Below are positions 7,968-16,897 of a stretch of 64,000 nt of DNA, in pieces (the first letter of the stretch is position 1; each line of letters starts with the position of its first letter). Origin of the DNA: Oceanimonas baumannii (lineage in GTDB: Bacteria > Pseudomonadota > Gammaproteobacteria > Enterobacterales > Aeromonadaceae). The translations under genes and the position numbers were made by a program. The DNA is taken from contig NZ_NQJF01000001.1 of the NCBI RefSeq assembly GCF_002245495.1, forward strand, positions 62,001 through 126,000, written 5' to 3'. The notes under the pieces are model-generated. The model had not been told where the DNA came from. It saw only the letters and a list, made by a program, of their open reading frames with translations, and searched no databases.

Positions 7968-9029
7968 TCAGTTAACCAGCGCAACAGCCTTAATCAGGGC
8001 ATAACAGTTCATGCCCTGATGCAGCCTGAGCTTATCCGCCGACCAGGCAGAGACCTCTGCCAGCAGGCTCTGGCCCCCCGTCAGTTTCCCCTCTACCAGC
8101 ACTTTGCCCTCACCGCTCTGATGTAACATCCGAATGGTCACCGGCAACTGATTCAGCACTGAAATGCCCTCAACCGGCGCCAGTGCCAGACTGACATCTG
8201 AGGCCAGCACCCGAACTCTTGCCCCCTCTCCCCCTGGTCTGCGGGCATTCACCAGCCACAGAGTCTGCTCGTCAAAAAGAAAGGGAGTGCGGCCATCTGC
8301 CAAAGCGGCGTCGAGCCGGCCATCCAGAATACTGGCAGCTCCCTGCTCCACAAACAGGGGAGAGTCAGGCCGTGCCATAGCCTGTTGCAGTGTCTCCATG
8401 CTGGTGGTACGCCCCTGCGTCATGAAAATCACCCTGTCAGCCAGCCGTTCCACTTCTTCCGGTGAATGAGTCACATAAAACACCGGTACACCAGCCCGCT
8501 CCGCCAGGCCTTCAATCCAGGGAAGGATCTCCCGCCTGGCCTGAGTGTCGAGGGCCGACAGCGGCTCATCAAGCAACAGCAAGCGCGGTGCCGTCAATAG
8601 CGCCCGGCCAATCGCCACCCGCTGACGCTGGCCGCCCGAAAGGGAGCTCGCGCTTTGCTCCAGCAAGTGTTCAAGCCCAAGCCAGCCAACCATCTCGTCA
8701 AAGTCCGGCCTGGGCATGCCCTTGGACAACCTGCTCCAGCCATACGCCAGGTTATTGCGTACCGAAAGATGAGCAAACAGGCTGGCTTCCTGAAACACAT
8801 AGCCAAACCGTCGGTGATGCACCGGCAATGACTGTCTGCCCTGCTGAATACATTGATCTCCCAGCCACAGCTCTCCCTGTGCTTTTTCAAGACCCGCCAT
8901 ACAGCGCAACAGGGTGGTTTTGCCACATCCCGAAGGACCGAACAGGGCGGTCACACCGTGTATTGGCTGCTCAAAGGCAGCATCGAGGCGAAACCCTTTC
9001 CGCTCCAGCTGAAACTTAACTTTAATCAT
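7968..9029 (-). CDS. modC: Molybdate ABC transporter ATP-binding protein
   Basis: ATPase of the ModABC molybdate importer, 353 residues. Walker A GPSGCGKTT (31-39), ABC signature LSGGQRQRVAIGRAL, Walker B RLLLLDEPLSALD, and a switch histidine in FYVTHSPEEV. The C-terminal third is a TOBE/molbindin domain, which fits ModC and not a generic ABC ATPase. Its start overlaps the modB stop by four bases (ATGA), so translation is coupled. Last gene of modABC, convergent with rpiA. Confidence 0.95.
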   Translation of the reverse strand: MIKVKFQLERKGFRLDAAFEQPIHGVTALFGPSGCGKTTLLRCMAGLEKAQGELWLGDQCIQQGRQSLPVHHRRFGYVFQEASLFAHLSVRNNLAYGWSRLSKGMPRPDFDEMVGWLGLEHLLEQSASSLSGGQRQRVAIGRALLTAPRLLLLDEPLSALDTQARREILPWIEGLAERAGVPVFYVTHSPEEVERLADRVIFMTQGRTTSMETLQQAMARPDSPLFVEQGAASILDGRLDAALADGRTPFLFDEQTLWLVNARRPGGEGARVRVLASDVSLALAPVEGISVLNQLPVTIRMLHQSGEGKVLVEGKLTGGQSLLAEVSAWSADKLRLHQGMNCYALIKAVALVN

Positions 9030-9706
9030 GGGTGTACCACCGAAAAGCGACGATTAAGCATATATACCGTCATCAGAATGCTGAATGACAACACCAGCAA
9101 CAAGCCTGATAACAGATGCGCCTGATCGTATTGCAGCATTTCCACATGATCATAAATGGCGATGGAGATCACCTGGGTAACACCGGGAATATTGCCTCCC
9201 AGCATCAGCACCACCCCAAACTCCCCCAGCGTATGCGCGAAACCAAGCACAATCGCGGTGAGAAAGCCGCGTCGTGCCAACGGCATGACCACGGTGAAGA
9301 AACGGTTTAAGGGAGAGGCGCCCAGGGTCGCGGCTACCTCAAGCGGACGCCGGCCCAGGGCTTCAAACGCCCCCTGCAGGGGCTGTACCACAAAAGGCAG
9401 GGAATAAAACGCCGAACCGATGACCAGGCCGGTAAAGGTAAATGCCAGGCTGTTCCCCCCCAGCGCCCGGGACAAGCCTCCGATCATGCCGTGGGGTCCT
9501 AATGCCAGCAGCAGATAAAAACCCAGCACGGTGGGCGGCAATACCAGTGGCAGAGCCACCACCGCCTCAATGGCGGTTTTCATGCGGCTTTTCGTCTGGC
9601 TCAGCCACCAGGCGAGGGGGGTGCCGATTGCCAGTAATACCAGCACGGTGACCCCGGCCAGCTTCAGGGTCAGGCTCAGCGCCGCCATATCATCGGGGGT
9701 CAGCAT
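9026..9706 (-). CDS. modB: Molybdate ABC transporter permease
   Basis: Inner-membrane permease of 226 residues with about five transmembrane segments. It carries the permease/ATPase contact loop EVAATLGASPLNRFFTVVMPLARRGFLTAI (about residues 143-172) and the family opening LSLTLKLAGVTVLVLLAIGTPLAWWL. Its ATG abuts the modA TAA with no gap and its end overlaps modC, a tight operon. Transports molybdate delivered by ModA. Confidence 0.95.
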   Translation of the reverse strand: MLTPDDMAALSLTLKLAGVTVLVLLAIGTPLAWWLSQTKSRMKTAIEAVVALPLVLPPTVLGFYLLLALGPHGMIGGLSRALGGNSLAFTFTGLVIGSAFYSLPFVVQPLQGAFEALGRRPLEVAATLGASPLNRFFTVVMPLARRGFLTAIVLGFAHTLGEFGVVLMLGGNIPGVTQVISIAIYDHVEMLQYDQAHLLSGLLLVLSFSILMTVYMLNRRFSVVHP

Positions 9707-10462
9707 TTATTTAACCGTTTCAGTGCCGTATCCGTAAGCGTGGATCACCTTCAGGCCTTCCGCAGAGCGCACATATTCCAGCAGCTCCTTGGCCGCAGGC
9801 GTATCGGTCAGCTGCACCGCCTGCTGCACAATGGGAGCATACTGATCTGCCGGCACTTCCCACCAGGAGCCACTGCTATATTCACCCTGGCTGAATACCT
9901 GAGACTTGGCTACAAAGCCCAAATCGGCATTCCGGCTGTAGACATACTGGTAGGTCTGGCCGATGTTCTCACCCCGCACCATCTTTTTATTAAAGTTGTC
10001 CCACAACCCCATGCCAACCAGCACTTCCTGAGCAGCCCGACCATAAGGTGCCGTTACCGGATTGGCCACCGCCAGAAAACGAAAATCGCCGTTTTTCAGC
10101 ACGGTCAGATCGTCATCAACCCGCTTTTCATCGGGGCTCCACAGCACCAGGGTACCCATGGCATAGGTAAAACGAGATCCCGGTACAATGGCGTTTTCCT
10201 GCTCCAGCAGCTCGGGGCGCTTGTCATCAGCCGCAAAAAACACATCAAAGGGGGCTTCATTCTTGATCTGCGCATAAAGCTTGCCGGTAGATCCGGAAGA
10301 TATCAGCACCTTATGCCCGGTTTTCTGCTCAAACTGCTCCCCCAGTGTGCTGATGGCATCCAGAAAGTTGGCGGCAACAGCCACTTTAACTTCACCGGCC
10401 AAGGCCGGCACCGAGGCACCCATGGCGCAGATCAGAACAGAGACAGTGCGAAGCGTGAGCAT
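9707..10462 (-). CDS. modA: Molybdate-binding periplasmic protein
   Basis: Periplasmic substrate-binding protein of 251 residues. A signal peptide with hydrophobic core TVSVLICAMGASVPALAG ends near residue 23. The mature protein shows VAVAANFLDAISTLGEQFEQKTGHKV and SSGSTGKLYAQI, where serines contact the oxyanion in ModA. First gene of modABC, divergent from modE with a shared 128-base control region containing a ModE-like operator over the -10 (TATAAT at 10498-10493). Molybdate versus tungstate preference cannot be read from sequence. Confidence 0.95.
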   Translation of the reverse strand: MLTLRTVSVLICAMGASVPALAGEVKVAVAANFLDAISTLGEQFEQKTGHKVLISSGSTGKLYAQIKNEAPFDVFFAADDKRPELLEQENAIVPGSRFTYAMGTLVLWSPDEKRVDDDLTVLKNGDFRFLAVANPVTAPYGRAAQEVLVGMGLWDNFNKKMVRGENIGQTYQYVYSRNADLGFVAKSQVFSQGEYSSGSWWEVPADQYAPIVQQAVQLTDTPAAKELLEYVRSAEGLKVIHAYGYGTETVK

Positions 10463-10493
10463 AACGATGGATCCCTTATGGTTATGTAGTTAA

Positions 10494-10525
10494 TTATATA
10501 GCGAACCAAATGTATCGTTATATAA
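10494..10525. promoter_or_regulatory. ModE-like operator between modA and modE
   Basis: Inverted repeat TTATATAGCG (10494-10503) and CGTTATATAA (10516-10525), one mismatch, 12-base centre. CGTTATATA half-sites resemble the ModE operator of enterics. The left arm covers the modA -10 (TATAAT on the minus strand) and the right arm covers a TATAAT for modE at 10521-10526, so molybdate-bound ModE could repress both directions. A wider pair, ATAACGAT (10461-10468) and ATCGTTAT (10514-10521), is also present. Binding is inferred. Confidence 0.65.
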
Positions 10526-10590
10526 TAAAAAACACAATGATATTGACGTATCATGGCCGCTCAATCTGCTTATCAGCTACGGGGAACAGA

Positions 10591-11370
10591 GTGGAACTGG
10601 AGATATTGCTGAGCCTGCAACAACAAGGGCGGCTTTTCATCACTCCCAAACGAGTACGCTTGCTGAAAGAAATTCACCGGGAAGGCTCCATCAGCAAGGG
10701 AGCCAAAGCCGCAGGTATCAGTTATAAGTCGGCCTGGGATGCGGTAAAAGACATGAATGAGCTGGCCCTCCAGCCGTTGGTGACCAGCGAAACCGGTGGC
10801 AAGGGTGGCGGTGGCGCCAGGCTGACCGCTTATGGGACGCGTATTCTGAAAATGTACGGTTTACTGGCGCAGATTGAACGCATGGCGGTGGATGCACTGC
10901 AGGATGACGCAGCTTCTCTCGACAGCCTGCTGTCAGTGGTATCCCGGTTTGGCCTGCAAACCAGTGCCCGCAATCAGTTTTTTGCTAATGTTCAGGCACT
11001 GAACCCGGATGATCTCAGCCAGCAAGTTTGTCTGACGCTGAAAGGAGGTGCCACGGTATGGGCTGACATTACCGAACGCAGTTGCCGGCGCTTGGGTTTA
11101 TTTGAAGGAAAAGAAGTCCTGGCCCTGATCAAGGCTCCCTGGGTCACCATTGAATCAGAGTCTGAAGCCTGCCTCCCTGGCAACCGTTTGCCAGGCGTGG
11201 TGCGTGAGGTCATTTTCGGCGAACAGTTCAATGAGGTGATACTCACTCTGGATCAAGGTGGCGACATCTGCGCCTTGCGCCCGGTGCATGAGCCGGTGCC
11301 CGCCCCCCGTGAACACGCAGTCGCCTGCTTTAGCCCGGATCAGGTTATCCTGGCCACACTGGAAAACTGA
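10591..11370 (+). CDS. modE: Molybdate-responsive transcriptional regulator ModE
   Basis: Dimeric repressor/activator of 259 residues (E. coli 262). N-terminal winged helix (KRVRLLKEIHREGSISKGAKAAGISYKSAWDAVKDMN, about residues 17-53) followed by TGGKGGGGARLTAYG, the ModE/LysR-like hallmark. Two C-terminal molbindin/TOBE domains bind molybdate; SARNQFFANV (about 134-143) opens the first. I chose GTG 10591 with GGGGA five bases upstream, because E. coli ModE begins at the same place; the longer frame from 10510 has no support. Divergent from modABC, which it should repress. Confidence 0.93.
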   Translation: MELEILLSLQQQGRLFITPKRVRLLKEIHREGSISKGAKAAGISYKSAWDAVKDMNELALQPLVTSETGGKGGGGARLTAYGTRILKMYGLLAQIERMAVDALQDDAASLDSLLSVVSRFGLQTSARNQFFANVQALNPDDLSQQVCLTLKGGATVWADITERSCRRLGLFEGKEVLALIKAPWVTIESESEACLPGNRLPGVVREVIFGEQFNEVILTLDQGGDICALRPVHEPVPAPREHAVACFSPDQVILATLEN

Positions 11371-11396
11371 GCCGGACGCCGGTCCCATATCATTGC

Positions 11397-11438
11397 CTTA
11401 AGTGCCGGCGTCTGCTTGCAAAGACGCCGGCACTTAAG
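11397..11438. terminator. Perfect 17-bp hairpin between convergent modE and acnA
   Basis: CTTAAGTGCCGGCGTCT at 11397-11413 and its exact complement at 11422-11438, loop of eight bases. It lies between the two convergent stops. There is no clear T-tract on either side, so it may be an mRNA 3'-end protector or a terminator of unusual type rather than a standard intrinsic terminator. Confidence 0.65.
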
Positions 11439-11456
11439 AACGGTCCGGTAAGCACA

Positions 11457-14165
11457 TTAATGGCTTCGGCTTCGCAGCATCTTGCGGATCACATAGTGCA
11501 ATATGCCGCCATGGCGGTAATAGGTGAGTTCGTCCTGTGTGTCGATACGGCACAGCGCCTCAATTTCCCGCACCTTGCTATCCGCCCCGGTAATGGCCAC
11601 CGTCAGTGTGCAACCGGGCTCCAGCTGGCTCAGGCCACAGATCGACAATTGTTCTTCCCCGGTCAGCCCCAGGCCGGCCGTATGGTCTTCACCGGTGAAT
11701 TCCAGCGGCAGTACGCCCATGCCAATCAGGTTGGAACGGTGAATACGCTCATAGGAGCGGGCCAGCACGGCACGCACCCCCAGCAGACGGGTCCCCTTGG
11801 CAGCCCAGTCCCGGCTGGATCCGGTGCCGTACTCCTTGCCAGCCACCACCACCAGCGGCACCCCTTCATCCTGATAACGCATGGCGGCGTCATAGATAGA
11901 CAGTTGCTCACCGCTGGGGTAATGGCGGGTTTCCCCCCCTTCCACCCCATCCAGCATCAGGTTACGAATGCGAATATTGGCAAAGGTACCCCGCATCATG
12001 ACTTCGTGGTTCCCCCGGCGGGAGCCGTAAGAGTTGAAGTCTTTGCGCTTGATGCCTAAGGACTGCAAATATTTCCCCGCCGGGCTATCAGCTTTAATGC
12101 TGCCCGCCGGCGAAATATGATCCGTGGTCACCGAATCACCCAGCAGCGCCAGGATACGGGCTGATTTAATATCGGCCACAGCCTCCGGCTCGGCGCCCAT
12201 GTTGCTGAAAAACGGCGGATGACGAATATAGGATGAGTCTTGCTGCCAGTCGAAGGTAGCGCTGCCGCTCACATCAATGCTCTGCCAGCGTTCGTCACCG
12301 TCGAACACCTCCGCATACTCCTTGCTGAACATGTCGGTTTTCACCTTGGCCACCGCCTCGGCAACCGCCTTTTGTGACGGCCAGATATCTTTCAGATAAA
12401 CCGGCTTGCCATGTTTGTCCGTGCCCAGCGGATCCCGGGTCAGATCCACGTGCATATTACCCGCCAGTGCATAGGCCACCACCAGGGGCGGTGACGCCAG
12501 CCAGTTGGTCTTCACCAACGGGTGAATACGCCCCTCAAAGTTGCGGTTGCCCGACAGTACCGAAGCCACAGTGACATCATGCTGCCGAATCGCGGCTTCA
12601 ATGGGCTCGGGTAACGGCCCCGAGTTACCGATACAGGTGGTACAGCCATAGCCCACCAGATGGAAACCGAGTTGCTCCAGTGCCGGCATCATGCCGGCGG
12701 CTGCAAGGTAGTCGGTCACCACTCGGGAGCCCGGTGCCAGTGAGCTTTTTACCCAGGGAGCCCGGGTCAGGCCTTTTTCCACCGCAGCTTTGGCCATCAA
12801 TCCGGCCGCCATTAGCACACTCGGGTTGGACGTGTTGGTACAGGAAGTTATGGCCGCAATCACCACGGCCCCGTCGCGCAGATGGTGGGTAGCCCCGTGC
12901 AGGGTAAAAGGCGTGCCCTGCTGTGACTGCTCGCAGCCCACGGCGGTCTGACCACCCTCACCTTCCAGCCGGTTTTCAGCATCGCGACTGACCGACTGCT
13001 CACGAGCCAATTCAAACGCCTCTGGCACCCGGCTCAGCTCAACCCGGTCCTGAGGCCGTTTGGGGCCGGCCAGGCAGGCACTCACCGCACCCATATCCAA
13101 CTCAAGGGTGTCGGTGAATACCGGCTCATCACCGGGATTGCGCCACAGTCCCTGAGCTTGGGTATAGGCTTCCACCAACTCAATTTGCGTCTCGCTGCGC
13201 CCGGTCAGGCGCAGATAACGCAGGGTTTCTTCATCCACCGGAAAGAAACCGCAGGTAGCCCCGTATTCCGGCGCCATGTTGGCAATGGTGGCCCTGTCTG
13301 CCAACGGCAAACTGGCCAAACCATCGCCATAAAACTCCACAAACTTGCCCACCACGCCGTGGCTGCGCAACATTTCGGTGACGGTAAGCACCAGATCGGT
13401 GGCGGTAATGCCTTCGCGCAGCGCACCGGTCAGCTTGAAACCCACCACTTCGGGAATGCGCATGGACACCGGCTGTCCCAGCATGGCGGCTTCCGCCTCA
13501 ATGCCGCCCACGCCCCAACCCAGTACCCCCAGCGCGTTGATCATGGTGGTGTGCGAGTCTGTTCCCACCAGCGTATCCGGGCAGGCCAGAATATCGCCAT
13601 CCATTTTTTGCTGCCATACTGTCTGCCCCAGGTATTCCAGATTTACCTGATGACAAATGCCGGTGCCGGGTGGCACAACTCGGAAGTTATCAAAGGTCTG
13701 CTGGCCCCAACGCAAAAAGGCATAACGTTCCCCGTTACGGGCCATTTCCATGTCTACATTGGTTGCAAACGCCCCCGGGGTAGCGAACTCATCCACCATC
13801 ACCGAGTGGTCAATCACCAGATCCACCGCCGACTGCGGATTAACCTTGCCCTCTTCCCCTCCCAGACGTTTTACCGCCTCACGCATGGCAGCCAGATCCA
13901 CCACGGCCGGCACACCGGTAAAGTCCTGCATCAAGACCCGCACTGGCCGGAAAGCAATTTCACGCTCACAAAAGCCCTGTTTCAGCCAGATTTCCATCGC
14001 CTGCAGATCACCGGCCAGCTCTTCTCCCTCGTGGCGTAACAGGTTTTCGGTGAGCACCTTGAGAGATTTGGGCAGGCGCGATAGTGACGGCGCGAGAGGA
14101 AAATAATGATATTGCTCATTTCCAGCCTGCAATCGCTGCTTGCTCTTGTTCGCATCGGAACACAT
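11457..14165 (-). CDS. acnA: Aconitate hydratase A
   Basis: [4Fe-4S] aconitase of 902 residues, converting citrate to isocitrate in the TCA cycle; AcnA/IRP1 type, which is stress- and iron-responsive in E. coli. Seen: MQDFTGVPAVVDLAAMR (about 83-99), DSHTTMINALGVLGWGVGGIEAE, cluster cysteines in AITSCTNTSNPSV (about 444-456) and GCTTCIGNSGP (about 514-524), and the C-terminal swivel with GSSRDWAAKG. Strong ribosome site GAGGAGGA precedes the ATG at 14165. Single gene, divergent from rimK. Confidence 0.97.
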   Translation of the reverse strand: MCSDANKSKQRLQAGNEQYHYFPLAPSLSRLPKSLKVLTENLLRHEGEELAGDLQAMEIWLKQGFCEREIAFRPVRVLMQDFTGVPAVVDLAAMREAVKRLGGEEGKVNPQSAVDLVIDHSVMVDEFATPGAFATNVDMEMARNGERYAFLRWGQQTFDNFRVVPPGTGICHQVNLEYLGQTVWQQKMDGDILACPDTLVGTDSHTTMINALGVLGWGVGGIEAEAAMLGQPVSMRIPEVVGFKLTGALREGITATDLVLTVTEMLRSHGVVGKFVEFYGDGLASLPLADRATIANMAPEYGATCGFFPVDEETLRYLRLTGRSETQIELVEAYTQAQGLWRNPGDEPVFTDTLELDMGAVSACLAGPKRPQDRVELSRVPEAFELAREQSVSRDAENRLEGEGGQTAVGCEQSQQGTPFTLHGATHHLRDGAVVIAAITSCTNTSNPSVLMAAGLMAKAAVEKGLTRAPWVKSSLAPGSRVVTDYLAAAGMMPALEQLGFHLVGYGCTTCIGNSGPLPEPIEAAIRQHDVTVASVLSGNRNFEGRIHPLVKTNWLASPPLVVAYALAGNMHVDLTRDPLGTDKHGKPVYLKDIWPSQKAVAEAVAKVKTDMFSKEYAEVFDGDERWQSIDVSGSATFDWQQDSSYIRHPPFFSNMGAEPEAVADIKSARILALLGDSVTTDHISPAGSIKADSPAGKYLQSLGIKRKDFNSYGSRRGNHEVMMRGTFANIRIRNLMLDGVEGGETRHYPSGEQLSIYDAAMRYQDEGVPLVVVAGKEYGTGSSRDWAAKGTRLLGVRAVLARSYERIHRSNLIGMGVLPLEFTGEDHTAGLGLTGEEQLSICGLSQLEPGCTLTVAITGADSKVREIEALCRIDTQDELTYYRHGGILHYVIRKMLRSRSH

Positions 14166-14229
14166 GGCTCCTCCTCATTATTTGTGGTGGCAATCATCGG
14201 TTTATTATTATTGTTGGGAATATCAAAGA

Positions 14230-14258
14230 ATTAGGACTAAAGTATGGTTCATGGTCAA
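14230..14258 (-). promoter_or_regulatory. Candidate acnA promoter
   Basis: TTGACC at 14258-14253 and CCTAAT at 14235-14230 on the minus strand, spacer 17 bases, about 65 bases upstream of the acnA start. Moderate match; a second candidate (TTGATA near 14227) is weaker. Confidence 0.4.
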
Positions 14259-14435
14259 GGGCTCGGCAATGTCGCCTGCGACAGCCCCTGGCCGGGGTGC
14301 TTACATTGCGTAAGCCAAACAAATTTTTTATGCCTGAGCCGTGGTTTTTCTTGCTGGTGTACAGGGCCACAATCGCGTAGATAGTGAGCCGAATTCCGCC
14401 TTCAGGCACATCACGTCAAGAGAACTGCGTTATCC

Positions 14436-15338
14436 ATGAAAATTGCCATTCTTTCCCGTAATCCGTCTTTGTATTCCACTCGCCGACTGCGTGAAGCTGC
14501 CGAGGCCCGTGGCCACGATGTCACTGTTATCGACGTCTTGCGCTGCTATATGAACATCAACGATAACAAGCCATCCATTCACTATAAAGGGCAGGATCTG
14601 GACCAATTTGACGCCATCATTCCCCGTATCGGGGCGTCGGTCACCTTTTACGGCACCGCCGTATTACGCCAGTTTGAAATGATGGGCTGCTACTCCCTGA
14701 ACCATTCCGCCGCCATCAGCCGCTCCAGAGACAAACTGCGCTCACTGCAGGTGCTGTCGGGCCATGGCGTAGGCATGCCCATCACCGGCTTTGCCTGCAA
14801 ACCTGATGACGTGCCTGACCTTATCAAGATGGTTGGCGGTGCGCCGCTGGTCATTAAGCTGCTGGAAGGCACTCAGGGCATAGGGGTGGTGCTGGCAGAA
14901 ACCCGCAAGGCAGCAGAAAGCGTACTGGAAGCCTTTATGGGACTGAAAGCCAATATTATGGTGCAGGAGTTTATCGAAGAGGCCAACGGTGCCGACATTC
15001 GCTGCTTTGTTCTGGGTGACAAAGTGATCGCCGCCATGAAACGCCAGGCTCAGGAAGGCGAATTTCGCTCCAACCTGCACCGGGGAGGTGAAGCCCGGCT
15101 GGTACGTATCACTCCCGAAGAACGCAAAACTGCCGTGGCCTCGGCCAAAGCCATGGGACTGCAGGTGGCGGGCGTGGATCTGCTGCGCTCCAAACGAGGC
15201 CCACTGGTAATGGAAGTAAACTCCTCACCCGGTCTGGAAGGCATTGAGAAGGCAACAGGTAAAGACGTGGCCGAGCTGATTGTTCAGCACATAGAAAAAC
15301 ACGCCCACCGTAAAACCCGCCAGCGGGAGCGAGGCTGA
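14436..15338 (+). CDS. rimK: Ribosomal protein S6 modification protein RimK
   Basis: ATP-grasp ligase of 300 residues that adds glutamates to the C-terminus of ribosomal protein S6 (and can make poly-glutamate). Seen: pre-ATP-grasp domain [38 protein letters not shown] (about 146-160), [27 protein letters not shown] (about 175-201) and [18 protein letters not shown] (about 261-278) with the metal-binding Glu and Asn. Its stop overlaps the next gene by one base (TGATG), indicating coupling to an aspartoacylase-like enzyme. Confidence 0.95.
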   Translation: MKIAILSRNPSLYSTRRLREAAEARGHDVTVIDVLRCYMNINDNKPSIHYKGQDLDQFDAIIPRIGASVTFYGTAVLRQFEMMGCYSLNHSAAISRSRDKLRSLQVLSGHGVGMPITGFACKPDDVPDLIKMVGGAPLVIKLLEGTQGIGVVLAETRKAAESVLEAFMGLKANIMVQEFIEEANGADIRCFVLGDKVIAAMKRQAQEGEFRSNLHRGGEARLVRITPEERKTAVASAKAMGLQVAGVDLLRSKRGPLVMEVNSSPGLEGIEKATGKDVAELIVQHIEKHAHRKTRQRERG

Positions 15339-16357
15339 TGAGCCCTCCCTTTGAACTGGCCGGACAACAGGTGGCGGCCGGCCAGCGCCGGACCATGCAA
15401 CTGGCGCTGGCCCAGCTGTATACCCAGTCCCCCCTGACCGTGCCGGTAGAAGTGGTACACGGCAAACTGCCCGGCCCCGTGCTATTGCTGTGCGCAGCCA
15501 TTCACGGCGATGAGCTCAACGGCATTGAAGTGGTCAATCAGGTGCTGGCCAAAGTCAACCCGGCCAGGCTCAGAGGCACCCTGGTGGCAGTACCGGTGGT
15601 GAACGTGTTTGGGTTTATTCACAAGTCCCGCTACCTGCCGGACCGGCGTGACCTGAACCGCTGCTTTCCCGGCTCCGAAAAAGGCTCTCTCGGTGCCCGG
15701 GTGGCGCATTTTTTTGTGACAGAAATCGTCAGCAAATGCAGCCATATCATTGACTTGCATACCGGTGCCATCCACCGGGCCAACCTGCCCCAGATAAGAG
15801 CACAGCTTGACTGCCCGATCACCCGGCAAATGGCGGAAAGTTTCGGGGCACCCATCGTACTTGATGCCAGCATTCGTGATGGCTCATTGCGCTCTGTCGC
15901 CGAAGCCCAGGGAGTACCGGTTATTCTGTATGAAGCCGGTGAAGCATTACGCTTTGATCCCCTGCCCATCAAGGCGGGTGTTCGCGGTGTGCTCAGAGTG
16001 ATGCGCAATCTTGGCATGCTGAAGGCAAGTACCGCCAGACCCGTGGCCGGCCCCATTATTGCCCGTAGCAGCACCTGGATTCGGGCCGAACACGATGGCC
16101 TGCTGCACTTAAAGGTCCGGCTCGGAGATCGGATCCGTAAGGGAGACTGCCTGGGCACCATCAGCGCACCTTTAGGGGCAGAGCAGTGCAAGGTCATTGC
16201 GCCCCGCAGCGGCATTGTCATTGGCAGCCTGACCATGCCACTGGTTAATGAAGGAGATGCCATTTGTCATATCGCCCTGTTTGACGAAATAAAGCAGGCA
16301 GAGCTGAGCGTAGAACGATTTGTAGACGAGCTGGATATTCAGTCCGCCCCACTCTGA
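15338..16357 (+). CDS. Succinylglutamate desuccinylase/aspartoacylase family protein
   Basis: Zinc amidohydrolase-like protein of 339 residues (AstE/AspA branch of the M14 carboxypeptidase fold). Seen: AAIHGDELNGIEVVNQVL (about 51-68) with the HxxE zinc motif, PDRRDLNRCFPG (about 103-114), IIDLHTGAIHRANLPQIR (about 138-155) with the third zinc ligand, and VILYEAGEALRFD with a likely catalytic Glu. The C-terminal 100 residues look like a barrel-sandwich (lipoyl-like) domain. Substrate unknown; coupling to rimK suggests a glutamyl-containing product, which is inference. Ends in a bidirectional terminator. Confidence 0.85.
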   Translation: MSPPFELAGQQVAAGQRRTMQLALAQLYTQSPLTVPVEVVHGKLPGPVLLLCAAIHGDELNGIEVVNQVLAKVNPARLRGTLVAVPVVNVFGFIHKSRYLPDRRDLNRCFPGSEKGSLGARVAHFFVTEIVSKCSHIIDLHTGAIHRANLPQIRAQLDCPITRQMAESFGAPIVLDASIRDGSLRSVAEAQGVPVILYEAGEALRFDPLPIKAGVRGVLRVMRNLGMLKASTARPVAGPIIARSSTWIRAEHDGLLHLKVRLGDRIRKGDCLGTISAPLGAEQCKVIAPRSGIVIGSLTMPLVNEGDAICHIALFDEIKQAELSVERFVDELDIQSAPL

Positions 16358-16381
16358 TCCTGAGCGCAGAAACGGAAATGG

Positions 16382-16410
16382 AAAAGGGGCAGCCTGTGGC
16401 TGCCCCTTTT
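16382..16410. terminator. Bidirectional terminator shared by the aspartoacylase-like gene and csrB
   Basis: Perfect 13-bp stem AAAAGGGGCAGCC / GGCTGCCCCTTTT with a three-base loop and T-runs on both sides. It ends the plus-strand rimK operon and the minus-strand CsrB-like RNA. Confidence 0.9.
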
Positions 16411-16738
16411 TGTGTCATCGGCTCTGTCCTGAACCTGGTTGCTCCCTGCATTCCCTGACCTGACTCACACCGAGTCTTCCCCTTCCCGATCCATCGAGGT
16501 CATCCGTATATCTTCCGTGAATGGCTGCTGTCCTGCTGCCAACCGCTTCGTCCTGAAGGTATCCCTGGTCATCCTGACGCTTTCCCTTTGGCCGTCCTGA
16601 CCGTGTCCTTGCCATTCCTGGCTGCCGGCATCATGCCCGCACATGTTTCCTTGATTCCTTTCCCGACATCCTTGCCGGTGTGTCCTGTGGGCCTTCCTGC
16701 CCGTTGCCTTCCTGTGCAACTCAGCCTGCCCTGCTGTT
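16382..16738 (-). ncRNA. csrB: CsrB-type regulatory RNA (CsrA sponge)
   Basis: No credible protein is encoded, but the minus strand carries about 23 GGA triplets in some 320 bases, many as CAGGA, AAGGA or TCAGGA: CAGGAAGG, CAGGACAC, AAGGATGT, TCAGGACG, TCAGGATG and CAGGGATA. Repeated GGA in short stems is the defining feature of CsrB/CsrC/RsmY RNAs, which sequester the translational repressor CsrA. Length about 357 nt (E. coli CsrB 369), a strong terminator at the 3' end, a promoter at the 5' end and a GacA/UvrY-like box near -168 all agree. Ends are estimated. CsrB versus CsrC naming is arbitrary. Confidence 0.85.
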
Positions 16739-16745
16739 GGAATTA

Positions 16746-16773
16746 ACTATACCCTCTCTCCCGAAAGGAACAA
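16746..16773 (-). promoter_or_regulatory. Promoter of csrB
   Basis: TTGTTC at 16773-16768 and TATAGT at 16751-16746 on the minus strand, spacer 16 bases, setting the start near 16738. Upstream DNA to 16880 is AT-rich, as at other csrB promoters. Confidence 0.6.
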
Positions 16774-16897
16774 CGCAGGGAACAGGCATCACCCTTGCTC
16801 AGATTTCAATCAAAAAAATAAAAGCTATTTATATTCAATGATTTGCAAAAAAAACACCGTGAAAACCATATATTAAAAGCGCCTTTTCTCAGACTGG

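Noticed and set aside
16415-16719. Two minus-strand frames of 66 and 84 codons in the csrB region
   Set aside because: Composition follows the GGA repeats (Gly/Arg/Gln-rich), with no ribosome site or family match; better explained as a CsrB-type RNA.
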